From Mesostigma viride (taxonomy: Eukaryota > Streptophyta > Mesostigmatophyceae > Mesostigmatales > Mesostigmataceae): a DNA stretch of 64,000 bases. Location: the NCBI GenBank assembly GCA_009746045.1, contig RPFO01001880.1, forward strand, positions 42,954 through 106,953. The letters are read 5' to 3'. Under the pieces are notes generated by a model. It saw nothing but the letters and a program-made list of their open reading frames with translations. It was not told where the DNA came from and made no database searches. The translations under genes were made by a program, and so were the position numbers. Position 1 is the first letter of the stretch, and each line of letters begins with the position of its first letter. Shown one piece after another: positions 36,401-47,900 of this stretch.

Positions 36401-37453
36401 GAGGGAGGGGAGGGGGGGGGGGGAGGGGAGGGAGGGGAGGGGAGGGAGGGAGGGGGGGGGGGGGAGGGGAGGGGAGGGGAGGGGAGGGGAGGGGAGGCGA
36501 GGCGAGGGGAGGGGAGGCGAGGGAAGGCGAGGGGAGGCGAGGGGAGGCGAGGGGAGGCGAGGGGAGGCGACAGGACGGGACGGGACGGGACGGAAGTCGG
36601 CCAGTCTTTTCTTTTTTAGTGAGGCGGTGACAGCACATCAAGGGATACTTACCGGGGACTTGACAGAAGCAGCCAGAACATACAGGCAAGAGATCTCAAG
36701 GACATTTGAAAGCTCACAATCTGACACGGCATCTATTAAAAAATCAACATTGATCAAGAAGACAATGGGTAGAAAGCGTGTTAAACAGAATATGTAGATT
36801 CCCAAGAAGGTCAATTGGCAGACTACCAACTATACTACACATTGCATCTCTATTGTGGATGCCGTGTTTTGTTTTTATTTTCATTTTCGGTCGCAGAGCT
36901 CGGCTTCACCAACTGGGACAGCAATTGCCTCCAGAATGACACCGACCCATCCAGCTCAAAATGCTCCGACCCCAGCAAGTATATCTTCTGGGACTTCCAC
37001 GGCCACCACACCACGGCCTTCCACCAGGTGTTGGCGGGGCTGTACAAAGATGTGATTGACGGAAAGGCAAATGCCTGCCTGCAGACTGCTTGCTTGGGTG
37101 ATTCCCCTCTCGACAGCTGCCCCGGGGCTCTGGATATCAATTATGTCTGCGAAAGCGGCAACGGCAGCGGCAATGGCAACGCCGCTGCCCCTGGTGGCTT
37201 GTCCAGGGGGGGTGGTCCCACGCGGAATGGGGTAGATTTTTGCAAGAAAAAAACGCTAATTTCAATCGTCCGAAAACCGGACATTGCGCCGAAATTCTTG
37301 CCGAAAATTTGGCAGCCGAGCGAATTTTTCGCCCGACGGACTTTGCGCCGAAATTTTGTGTCTGCCGTGCTTCGAACTCAACCGACTCCTGCTGTTGCGT
37401 GCACTTTGTCCGATGCCTGCAGGCCACGCACGAATTTTGCGACCGAAATATGA
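30471..37453 (+). CDS. Secreted GDSL/SGNH-family lipase or esterase, 6 exons
   Basis: Serine ester hydrolase of the GDSL family; substrate unknown. Exons 30471-30614, 30781-30968, 31454-31517, 33580-33772, 35569-35820 and 36897-37453 give 1398 nt (465 aa) with phases agreeing at every GT-AG junction. The N-terminus has a plausible signal peptide (basic start, hydrophobic [16 protein letters not shown], then ARA). Block I is LFVYGDSL (Ser nucleophile), then [15 protein letters not shown]. The block II Gly is in NYATGGA, block III is IGINDI, and block V is [16 protein letters not shown] with the acid/base residues. Several N-x-T sites and many Cys suggest extracellular location. Block V is one residue longer than the usual WDxxHPT. 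The first ATG was chosen because it supplies the signal peptide. The last about 80 residues, after a Gly/Asn/Ser-rich stretch, look unlike a folded domain, so the true 3' end may be earlier or spliced. Confidence 0.82.
31330..31410 (+). repeat. LINE/SINE-tail-like sequence in a lipase intron
   Basis: GTGATCTCCATGCTG followed by TCCCAACGGAGCCG and an ATTAATTGATTTATTTG tail resembles the shared 3' end of the window's retroelements. No clear upstream body was recognised. Confidence 0.45.
33914..34551. mobile_element. TTAA-flanked non-autonomous element in a lipase intron
   Basis: TTAA at 33910-33913 and 34552-34555 flanks short inverted ends CCCTTA and TAAGGG. The interior contains a hairpin (arms ATGCCGATTTTCG and CGAAAATCGGCAT near 34492-34536) and CCAGGGTG/CACCCTGG palindromes. 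No coding frame. TTAA plus CCC ends recalls piggyBac-type MITEs, but the TIR is short. Confidence 0.5.
35973..36580. repeat. About 0.6-kb GGGGA/GGGAGG purine tract in a lipase intron
   Basis: The plus strand is almost entirely G and A (GGGGA and GGGA units), with a C appearing every few units towards the right end. It lies wholly within the intron 35821-36896. Such tracts can form triplex or G-quadruplex DNA. The Gly/Glu/Arg-repeat and Pro/Ser-repeat frames over it are artefacts. Confidence 0.95.
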
Positions 37454-37657
37454 CGACTAGACAAGTTTATCGACGACCTACATCGATCTATTGCCACTTT
37501 TGAAGTCCTTGGCTTGCTAGCAGCTATTGATTATCAATGCCGGGAACAAAATTGCCGAAAGTTTTTATTGAATCAGTACATATATGTGCACATGTCCGTA
37601 ATTTTATCATTCGCAATTTTGACATTGTCGGAGTATTTGACAACTTAGGCATTGCGC

Positions 37658-38260
37658 CTAGAAAAAGGTGCCCCATCCGTCGATGTCAAAATCGCCGAAG
37701 GAGTACACTCCCTGGTACTGGTCTCCCCTGTAGTTGGGAGGCTCGCCTGTATACATTTTGGTGTTCCACTTGGCCCCGCCGTTCTCCGCAGCAGCCAGGA
37801 ACTCCTGCTGGGCCTCGGCCCTCAGGCGCATCATTGATACATTGGGAGAGCCCGGAATTTCCGTGCTCTCCACCACCACTCTCGCCTGATTGTCAGGCAC
37901 GCATTGGTAAGCAGGGTTCAAATCTGAATCGGGTGGCACCAGATCGATCATGCCATTGCCGAACGCAATGACACCTGCACCCCACTGTGCAGAAGGTCCG
38001 AGCAACTCTACATCAATTCTGATGTTTGCAGCGTGCTCATTTTTGTCGACCATCACATAGGTATGCTGAGAACCGAAAATATTGCTCTGCTCCATTTGTG
38101 ACAGTGTTAAATTTCGGCAAGGTTGGCTGCTTGCAATCGACAGGAAATTGGTGACCCCGACAGCCAGACGCGCAAGGGTTATAACTGCAGGTAGAACCCA
38201 AAATTTGTCGATAAGGAGTAATGGAAGGGCACGACCACCAGTCACTAGTATTCGCTTCAC
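37658..38260 (-). CDS. Possible small secreted-type protein, unrecognised
   Basis: A 200-codon minus-strand frame (start and possible upstream exon uncertain) ending GVYSFGDFDIDGWGTFF. It contains LTLSQMEQSNIFGSQHTYVM, a regular soluble-looking middle (NIRIDVELLGPSAQWGAG) and NVSMMRLRAEAQQEFLAAAE. An overlapping frame upstream (38037-38297) is Cys-rich (WWSCPS, GSTCSYNPCASGC). This might mean that a Cys-rich N-terminal exon is spliced to this frame. I do not recognise the family. It sits tail to tail with the lipase gene. Amino-acid composition and the absence of repeats argue for a real gene, but expression evidence is needed. Confidence 0.4.
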   Translation of the reverse strand: MKRILVTGGRALPLLLIDKFWVLPAVITLARLAVGVTNFLSIASSQPCRNLTLSQMEQSNIFGSQHTYVMVDKNEHAANIRIDVELLGPSAQWGAGVIAFGNGMIDLVPPDSDLNPAYQCVPDNQARVVVESTEIPGSPNVSMMRLRAEAQQEFLAAAENGGAKWNTKMYTGEPPNYRGDQYQGVYSFGDFDIDGWGTFF

Positions 38261-38416
38261 CGGACACCTTTTTCAGCTTCCGGATAAAATTCAGCAAGAG
38301 CAGCGGCGATTAGATACTAAATATTGCGTTATTGGTTCGTACCGTACCCAGACAAAAATTGTACTAGTGACGCAATTGTACTAGGCGGAATGACAACTGC
38401 GCCCGGCAAATAAGTA

Positions 38417-38629
38417 TTTATTGCTCCAACCCCACACCTAACTTGTTCCGGAGCTGTTCGAAGCGAAGAGCAATGGGAGGGATCGGACCCGAGCCAGATT
38501 TGAGTGCGGAACATGATGGCTGGCCTACCTCACTCCGAACATTAAGGTGGACCCGGGTTCGAATCCTGTCAGTGCTATTCGCTTCGAACAGTTCCGGAAC
38601 GATTTTTTTTGTGGGGGTGGAGCAATAAA
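38417..38629. mobile_element. TIR element of about 213 bp with a tRNA-like B-box
   Basis: Outer arms TTTATTGCTCCAACCCCACA and its imperfect inverse, and inner arms GTTCCGGAGCTGTTCGAAGC and its near-perfect inverse, enclose about 100 bp. The interior contains GGGTTCGAATCC, a perfect polymerase III B-box, and TGGCTGGCC upstream. The sequence does not fold into a tRNA cloverleaf, so a MITE or tRNA-derived element is more likely than a tRNA gene. Confidence 0.65.
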
Positions 38630-38886
38630 TTCTCGACATGCAGAAACAAATGTCGAATAGATTGTGCAAAAAAATATCGAAATCCTTATCATTATTTAAA
38701 TATACAGCATAAAATTATGTTGCAGTAAAAAATAACTGTTAATTGAAGGCCGCAAAAAATTATCAACTACCCTTAAACTTGACCTCAGAAAGATCTCGAA
38801 AAATATATACAATATATGCGGCCACCTTTTTACACCCTACTGAAGCCCCACTCTAAAGATATAATACAAGCCGAAACTAGGGCGTC

Positions 38887-38907
38887 GTCTACCCGCAGCG
38901 AGACCCC
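38887..38907. repeat. Palindrome-family site at the transposase 3' end
   Basis: GTCTACCCGCAGCGAGACCCC, a degenerate member of the GGGTCTCGCTG-type palindrome, lies 10 nt beyond the stop codon of the minus-strand gene. It is the leftmost copy seen in the window. Confidence 0.85.
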
Positions 38908-38917
38908 AATTTCTTGT

Positions 38918-41900
38918 TTAAGTCGGTGCCGGCCCCTCCGGGGCTTCATCCTTGATCACCAGCGCAGTAAGCCACTTGTCGAGCTCCTTGCTCATCCTGA
39001 TGTCGGCACACATTCCGTCGCTGCGCACGCGTGCTTCTAGACGGAGAGCCGGAGCGACGCAGAGATAGCAATTCACAAGCTCGGGCTGGCGTGACGGTGG
39101 CCAATCCTCAACGTTGAGCGTGAAATGCAGGGGGTCATGCTTATCCCGCTTCCAAATCCGAACGGGAAGAATGCCGTTCCCGGCGAGGAACAGCTCCTTC
39201 TCCCGTCCGTTCCGGCCCTCGACCCACCTCTCGAAGTTCTCGTCTAACACGATCGGCCCGGCTTCGCTTACAACCTCAGCCAACCAGAACGGGTGGATGG
39301 GATCGTGATCCGTGTCCTTGTCCGATGGAACTGCCACATAGTCGTGGAGTCTCATCTGCCGGCCCATCGCCTCCCGCTTGTCCTTCAGCTGCTCCCCCCG
39401 CGTCACCATGCGAACCGGAGGGTTGGGCTGGCTCGGTGGCAGCAAACGGACAGTTTTCATCGAGCTTCCTGCATCATTGAACTCGATGATAAACGACCAC
39501 TCGCTTAGACATCCCTCAAACCGCCCAGCCAAACAGGGCGGACAGTAGCAGGAATAGCGCCTAATCATCAAAAGGCCAGGGTCGGACTTGTCCAGTCGCC
39601 ACCAATGCGCCTTCTTGATGCCAGGCACCTCCTCCACCTCCGCGCGTCGGCCGGACTCGACGTCCTGTCATCAAATAGTTAGGGCAAAAAGAATACCGTT
39701 CAAGTTAGCAAAATTGACCAAAAATCAATAAAACAGGGTATAGCTGCAGAGAGACCCCTTACAAAAAAAAAAATAACGACAAGACATCAAGTGATCAAAA
39801 TTCGACACAGGGTATAGCTGCAGAGAGACCCCATTCGAATCATAATAACAACGTACGACAAGATATTAAGTGATCGAAATTCGACACAGGGTATAGCTGC
39901 AGAGAGACCCCATTCGAATCATAATAACAACGTACGACAAGATATCAAGTGATCGAAATTCGACACAGGGTATAGCTGCAGAGAGACCCCTTCATACCGA
40001 TAGAACAAGCGAAATTTCATACCTAAAAGAAAAGCAACCCATTGACAGTATATAGAGTTAATATTGCCTGGCAAGCAATATTATTCTACTAAGCTACTTG
40101 GCTTGTAGAGATTCTACTTCCGGTTACTACAATTCAGAAACGGGTTCATTCTGATGAGTATTGCTCGAGATATGAGCAAGATACTGTTCTACTACATTCT
40201 ACTTGGATTCAGTGATTCTACGGTGGTTCTTCAAGTGACGCGTGGCATACGGCGTCTTGTCACAGTGTACGATAGGACATTTAGTCTCCGACACTGCGGT
40301 CTATTCAATGCTATTGATTAGACGTAACAAATAGTGACAGGACTTGTGCGACAGGACACTGATGTGACTATTTATGGATAACGAGTCGAGATCTGCTGGT
40401 CCAGAGTGAAGGACAGCAATATTGTGAGATGATCTGTCCTATCAGTCATCTGGATGTGACTGCGTCACAATTAGTATACAACGAGCAGGAAGCTGCCACT
40501 TGGTAGCACCACTTTCCCTGCACCTGTGTCCTCGCACCTTCGGCGACGGTTCTCACGTGCCTCGTGCGTTCTGTGCTGGTAGCCATAACCAGCAACGTAA
40601 ACCTATTGATTAATATAACTACTTCCTCTGTAGATATTAATCAGTGCAGACTGAACCACAGTTCAGCCACAGTTTCATTAACTCGAATTACAAGCGAGTT
40701 CGTAATCTACTGATTACGGCATTGATTTCTGGTGTCGGCAAAATTTACGGTGTTGTTCCATTATAATATGGGAAACACGCGTGAATTTCGTGAACCATCT
40801 CTGGAGGCGCGGTGGATCCTTCGTCAAGCCTCAATTTCAACGTCAGCGGAGCAGTGGTCGAATTTGTTATCTCGAAGGTCGTCGGCAAGCATCTACGTAC
40901 GAATCGGCCTGCAGCAGGATGCGCCATATATGAACGATAAGTTGCGCGTGCAGTGGATTTCAGTTTTATGATCTGAATTTTACGGGAATGTTGTAGCGGA
41001 CTTTTGTATTCCGTTACTGGCCTGTTTTATGTGCACGGACTTCGCAATAAAAGCTTTGGATTTTATCGTTTCAGGGCCGGGATGTTGTGCTGCGAAACTG
41101 GGTTGTGGTTTCGTGAAAATATGTTGTAGTAATTACGTATGCTATACGAAAAACGTAGTTACGAATATGGAGTCGGTGGGGCCTGGTCCGGATTTGTTGC
41201 GCTTCTGCGAATGTAATACGAAGATTGTTTCGTGCCAGAATTGCGCAATTAGTTCAATATTTTATGTTGGCTGCTGCATGTGCGCAGTTGTGATGGACGC
41301 ATTAATACGAAAAATTATATATAATTTCGTATGCAGCGGAATTAAGTGTTGTCGCTGCGACAACATTGGCATTGCCAGCAGGGCATGTCGGATATATTTT
41401 GTCCTATATATGTCGATGATGATTATACCAACTGGTGTATGCTGTATAAATTTTCTTGTGCAGAACAAGCTCATGCTAATTAATGCATTTGCGTTATATA
41501 TATTAATGCTGCATGTTAATGACTTGTTTGCAAGGTCAATATTGAAGGCGAAAGCGTGGCTGGGTCGCCCGCGAAGTCGCAGCAAGCGAACTGAAGCGCT
41601 GATTGCAAGCGGCTGCGAGTGCTGAAGTGATCGGGCAGCTGCGAATGTCGCCAGCGATCTGGAAAGAGCACGAGTATCGCTGTCAAGAGCGGGAGAGAGC
41701 ACAAATGTCGCAAGCGGCTGTCAGAATTTGTCGCCATCGACAATGAAAGTCTTCAAGGCAGCTGCTGAGCGTGTTGGGAGCGAAGGCTTCACCAGTGAGC
41801 AGTCGCCCCGGGCGCGAGTGTCGCGAACGACTGAATGCTATACGCAACAACAAGTGGAGTTACTGTTGATACCTTTGTTGCATGAAGTGCAGCCTGGCGT

Positions 41901-44900
41901 GAAGGCGCACTTGCAAGCAAGGTTGTGATTTATTTGATAATCACTTCAACAGGGTAGGTGCCCAGTGGGGAGCACCTGGATCTGCGGTGCAGCGCAGCGT
42001 AACATGTTATTTCTGCCATGCAAACAGGGTCATATTGCCCTCTTTGGCATTGGCAAGTGAACCGAGGTGGGTATATTAATTTAACCCAACCTGACGGATT
42101 CTGCCTTCCCTGGGCTTGCTAGGGTCCGCCAGGGAGGGGGCTAAGAGTGACCCCCCCATTACTCTGGATGAAGTTGAGTTGCTCCCTGCACAGGTTGAGA
42201 GTCTCCCTGCACAGGTTGAGAGTGCATCCATGGAGGAAGAACACAATGGGGTAGTGACTGGGTCTTCCCACGTCACCATGGTGAAAGCAGTTACCACAAG
42301 GCAACAACGTTCCCACATGGCTCTTGGAGGTAGTTTGCGTACTCCTTCAATGTTGGAGCGTGGAAGTCCTGCCTTAGGGCAGGAAGCTCCTCTAGAGGAG
42401 GAGGGTGAGGCTGATGGCCTGAATGATGCAATGGGGAGCATGGTTGTAAGTGAGCGTGCTGTTCCAAGCACCTCACCTGTATTTAATAAAATGTCTCTTG
42501 TGTCAAACATTGCATTGAGATTGCATCACATGTTTGGTCATGCTGCCCAGGCACTCCAGTTTGCAAGGAGGCTGGGAGGGACATCTTTGTTTAATGCAGT
42601 AAAACAGGTTGCTGAGGCTTGTTCCTGTAGGCTGGTTGCTCCCAAGCCTAAGAAGTCTCATGTCAGACAACCTGTGTTGCAGCCTGGATATGTACAATGT
42701 GATATCCAAGAAATCAGGAAACTGATTTTGTTGGTTGGTGTTGATAGATATACCAAGTACAAGGTGCTGGAGCTGTTGCAAGACAAGTCTAAGCCATGTT
42801 TGGTGGCTGGGCTCCAGGCTATCAGATCCAGAATGAAACCAGTGATCCAGCTGCAGTGTGATTTAGAATTTGAGTGCTGCATGGGGAATGAAGACCTCCC
42901 TGAGTTATTTGTTGTACACAGGGAGTCCCATGGCAGTCAAGGCGTGGTGGAGAGGACAATCAGAGAACTCAAGACTATTCTGCTGACGGAGAAGAAGATT
43001 CCAAGATTGGTTCCAGCTATTATCAAGACGGCCTGGTTAAGGTCAGTTGAGGACAGATTGAATGTCAGGGCATCCATGTATGTTGGAGAGGTCCCTGTGA
43101 CTCCATTATCATTGCATCTTCGGGAGCTCCCTACTGAGGTTGAGCAAGCCTGGAAAGATAGCCTTATGTTCAAGTTTGCCAAGTTGAGGCAGAAAGACAA
43201 GGGCTGGAGTGTTCTGAAACCTGTTGTTGGCCAGAGGGTAATTGTGTGGAAAGAGCCCAAGCTTGCAGGCAAGCGTGGTAGCTGGCACCCTGGAGTAGTG
43301 ACCAGGGTGGAACTAGCTGGGCACAAGTGCTGGGTGAAGATGGAGGATCCTCCCCAGAATGTGCACCGTCTGTCGTGGTCATATGTACGTCTAAGGGGTG
43401 CTGAAGCAGAGGCAGTATCTCCTGATGTGACAACCTTGCCAGTTGGTCATGACGTCATCCCTGATCATCACGTTCAAGCTGGAAGTAATCCCCGGGTAAG
43501 TCCTGGCCAGACCCCTGGATCGGTTAACTTTCCATCCTTAGGACAGGCAGATGTGGTCCCCTCTAGCCTCACTAAGCATAGAGGTGTGGGCCTGAAAGAT
43601 GTGGTGCTGGCTATGCAAAAAGCCAAGCAAGGACCTCGGGTGTCCAAGCTCAGCCAGTTGGAGGAGTCCGAGGATGCTGTCCTAGAGGTAGATACCAATG
43701 CTGAGGTTTCTGTTATGGGATCTCAACATACAGGTCAACGGCAGGTGCTTTCGCCTAGTTGTGCTTGGGTGTCTGACTTTAGTGGCAGGACACACATTAT
43801 GGTATTGGGAGAGGTGCTGGTACCCTTCATGGGTGAGGATGTCACATTTCTTGTGCTTGAAGATTATGATGGCCCTATCATCTTGGGTCAAAATTTTCTG
43901 AGCTCTCCTAGAATTGTTGTGGCATCTGATAAGCTGAGAAAGTTTGGCTGGGGTAGCATACCCTTGGTCAATTTTAAAACCTCCCTTGCCAGTGTATTTA
44001 ATTCTGTGAAAGCGATCAAGAATGTGCAGTGGCCTGAGAATCAGATTCCTGTGGCTTCCAGTCTTGTTATGCCAGCTGCTCTACACCCTAGCAGTATTGG
44101 TATTACTAAGAGATCACTGGCTGCTCATTCTCCTCTTAGCTATGATCAGCTTGTCCAGGAAATGAGTTCTCCTCTAATGTTTGAGGCCTGGAGGCTAGCA
44201 TTTGCCAAGGCTCTAGAGGAGTGGTTGCAGTTTGACTGCTGTCAGCCTGTGAATGAAGTTCCCCCATACAGTACACGGTTGAAGCTCAGATTCGTCATCA
44301 AGCGGAAGGAGGTGGAGGGGGTGTCTGTTCCCCATGTGCGTCCAGTTCTCAATGAATACCGTGGTACTGGGGATCTTCTGGGCGAGGAGTTGTATACACC
44401 TGGGATGCTACATGATACATGGCGTATTTTATTGTGCCTGTATGTCGGTATGCTGAACCAGGGTGCTGATATGTCTTCAGTTCTGCTAGATTTCAAGAGA
44501 GCATTTCTGAAGGGTGATCCCAGTGTGGCTCAGCAGGTGTGGCATTGTGAAACTCCATTTCATGTGCCAGTTCCTGTAGCCTGGCAGGCAGAGCTCCAGT
44601 CTAGCTACCTGCTGATTCTGAAGGGTCTAGAAGGTCTCAGGTCCAGTCCCATCATTTGGAGGCTCACCTTGGAAGACTTCTTGACTAAACACTGTGGGTT
44701 GAAGGTGTCATCTGTGGACCCATGTTTATTGCTGGGTAGGTGGCATGATTTACCTGTGTATGCTAGCCTGCATGGTGATGACTTGCACTTGATTGCTCCC
44801 ACTAAGTGGTTGAGTCAGTTTGTGCCCATCATTAATGATGCATTTCCTTTGGGAAAAGAATTGTGGCAGAAGCCTGGAGAGGCTGTCACGTTCTGTGGAA

Positions 44901-47900
44901 TGCAGGCTACATTGGTTCAGGAGGGGAGTCAGTGGCTGATTAAGCTGCAGGCGGGCAATGACTACAAGAGTACCATTCTTCAATCTGTTCCAGAGGTCAT
45001 GACGTCATCCATTGCACCTGAGCTGAAAGGCAAGTTGGCCTGGTATGGCAGCATTTGTGGGCCTGACATGATGGTCCATAGCAGATCCCCTGATGATGTG
45101 CTAATTCTGGAGGAGCCTTCCCAGATTATTGCACATGTTAACAAGTCTCCTGGTATTACTTTAGCTGGGATTGATTTGTCTTTGCCATTTTCCTTGGATA
45201 TCTATGTTGATAGCTCCATGGATAGCAGGCAAGTTTCTAAGGTCAGAGGCAGGTCAGCTGGCTTGTTTGTGCTTCAGCAACATAGGCCTAGTCTTGTGGC
45301 CTGGTACAGTCGTCTTCAAAGAAGGGTTGCTGTGAGTTCAGATGTCTCTGAGTGCAGAGCCATTTGTGAAGGGATTCAGTCCAGTTTGTACATCAAGGAG
45401 CTGTTGCTAGCTATGGCTTCAGTGACTCCTCATACTCTTCAGATGGAAACCTTGATCCTTTCAGATAACATGGGCATGGTCCAGTTTGTGCACAAGCAGT
45501 TGGCCAGAAGCAGAGATCTGGATTATCTCCTGTTGAAGGAGTTGGCAGGTCTGGTGGATATTCAACATCTTCCAGGTTCTGAGAATCCTGCTGATGCCTT
45601 GACCAAGTTACCTCACAAGTCTGCTGAGCAATATAAGCTTCTTTACAAGCTGATGAGCTCCTCTGTGTGAGTTGAGCAATTCCAGTTGGAGCTTTGAGTT
45701 TGGTGACTGATTGGGTGAGAAGAGCTAACATAGAGCTGGGCTCTGTTATGCTGAGAGCTGTGATGCTCTGAGGGCAGTAATGCTCTGTGTACATATGTGT
45801 ATAATACTGTATTCTATGTAATGCTCAGTCATGGAGCATGATGTTGGTTGGGGGTTTGTCCTCAGTTTGAGGTTTGTCTCAACCAAAGGGATTTTATAGG
45901 GCAGGGTTCGATTCCCTGGGGCTGCTTAGGCGGATTTTCCCGGATTGGCTGGCCCATCAACCTTGCTGGTGAGGTGGCGACAGGTCCCCCTAGTTTTGTC
46001 CCAGACAGAGGAATGTAGTTTGTCATGTGCTTAATATATTTTGTGATGTGCTATTTCTCAGTCCATGGTGGGCGCCAGTTCTGATAACTATCAATGTCTA
46101 CCTGATAAGGTCTTGTGGGTAACTTGTGGGGTTCCAATCAGGAGCCATTATGGTGATGATTCCATTTTGGTCATTATTCTGGTTAGCCACAAGCTGCTAT
46201 TCCAAACACTTGGCTTTCTACTTCCAGTGGATAGGGAATTCATTGTAATTCGTCATGGCTGAGATGTGTTGTGATCTGGTGCTTGATTAATCCCGAGCAG
46301 AGACTACAGAGAGCTGGGAGGGATGTCAAGTGCTATGCATGTTGTTTCTATATATGTGTTGCCAAGCCTAACAGCTCTAAAAGAAAGAAAGGGCTGGAGT
46401 TAATATGGCTGTTACGTCCAAGCTCTAAAAGAGAAGAAAGGGCTGGAGTTAATATTGCCTGGCAAGCAATATTATTCTACTAAGCTACTTGGCTTGTAGA
46501 GATTCTACTTCCGGTTACTACAATCCAGAAACGGGTTCATTCTGATGAGTATTGCTCGAGATATGAGCAAGATACTGTTCTACTACATTCTACTTGGATT
46601 CAGTGATTCTACGGTGGTTCTTCAAGTGACGCGTGGCATACGGCGTCTTGTCACAGTGTACGATAGGACATTTAGTCTCCGACACTGCGGTCTATTCAAT
46701 GCTATTGATTAGACGTAACAAATAGTGACAGGACTTGTGCGACAGGACACTGATGTGACTATTTATGGATAACGAGTCGAGATCTGCTGGTCCAGAGTGA
46801 AGGACAGCAATATTGTGAGATGATCTGTCCTATCAGTCATCTGGATGTGACTGCGTCACAATTAGTATACAACGAGCAGGAAGCTGCCACTTGGTAGCAC
46901 CACTTTCCCTGCACCTGTGTCCTCGCACCTTCGGCGACGGTTCTCACGTGCCTCGTGCGTTCTGTGCTGGTAGCCATAACCAGCAACGTAAACCTATTGA
47001 TTAATATAACTACTTCCTCTGTAGATATTAATCAGTGCAGACTGAACCACAGTTCAGCCACAGTTTCATTAACTTATAGGGTCTCTCTGCAGAGATACCT
47101 TTATTGGGTTTGAATTTTTATAGAACAGCGGCAGTTGACGTCTTAAAACCTGAAATAACACACAATTCCGTACCGGGGGTAAAAGGAAGAAGTGGCGAGT
47201 GACGTTCTCGGCCCGCGCGCGGGCCGACTCCCTGCTCGATGTCTTGCCGCCCTGCCAGTTCTGGTTCAAGTAGGCGACTAGCTGGTGGGTCTCAAGTATG
47301 TGCTGGTTTTCGGGAATCCTCTGCATTTCCCTCAAGACGCACTTGCACTTCGCTCCTTGACCATCCACCTCCCCCTTCCCATGCTGCTCCCCCATGTAGT
47401 GGAACTCAAAGGCCTGCAGGTCGGGATCCCCCATGAGCAGACCGTTAATCTGGTTAATCACGTACCTGGACTTAAACTGCACCGCGCAGTTGTCCGAGCA
47501 CATGTACAGGTTTCGCACCTCTACCCCTACTTCTACCCGCAGGGTTTCCAGAATCTTGCGAAGAGCGTATACGAGTGCGCGCTCGCCCCGCTTGATACTG
47601 GAATCCCCCAGGAAAAAGAAGACGCGCTTTTCCAGCTCGCCGTTGAGCCGATAACGCACGATCATGGGCATCAGGATGTGGCTGCGCTTGTGGAAGTACT
47701 GCGACTGCAGTTGGACGTAGCTGCTGTTCTCGTAGTTCTCGGCCCAGTCGCCGTGCACGAGCACGTCCCCCTCTCTCAGATTCTTCTCCCGATCCTTGAT
47801 TGTATCCGCCTGCGACCAGGCCGTAAAGCAGTGCACGGTGAACTTGTCCCACCTCTTAAGAATCTCGTCCCGCAGCTCTGACAGCTGGGGTGGACCTCAT

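Larger units (their letters stand above)
40056..47074 (+). mobile_element. Copia-like LTR retrotransposon, 7019 bp, young
   Basis: Two 628-bp LTRs with a single difference noticed by eye, a 5-bp target duplication TATAG (40051-40055 and 47075-47079), and an internal region with one long pol frame on the plus strand. The near-identical LTRs and intact pol frame imply a recent insertion. It lies in the second intron of the minus-strand transposase gene, in the opposite orientation, and the duplicated TATAG touches one of that gene's palindromes. Confidence 0.95.

Noticed and set aside
35955-36797. Gly/Glu/Arg-repeat and Pro/Ser-repeat proteins
   Set aside because: Translations of the GA tract; the tract is inside an intron of a well-supported gene.
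38470-38580. tRNA gene
   Set aside because: A perfect B-box is present, but the acceptor and anticodon stems cannot be formed.
41029-41625. 198-codon Cys-rich frame as gag of the LTR element
   Set aside because: No CCHC knuckle or capsid-like segment, and it has hydrophobic stretches; left as unassigned leader.
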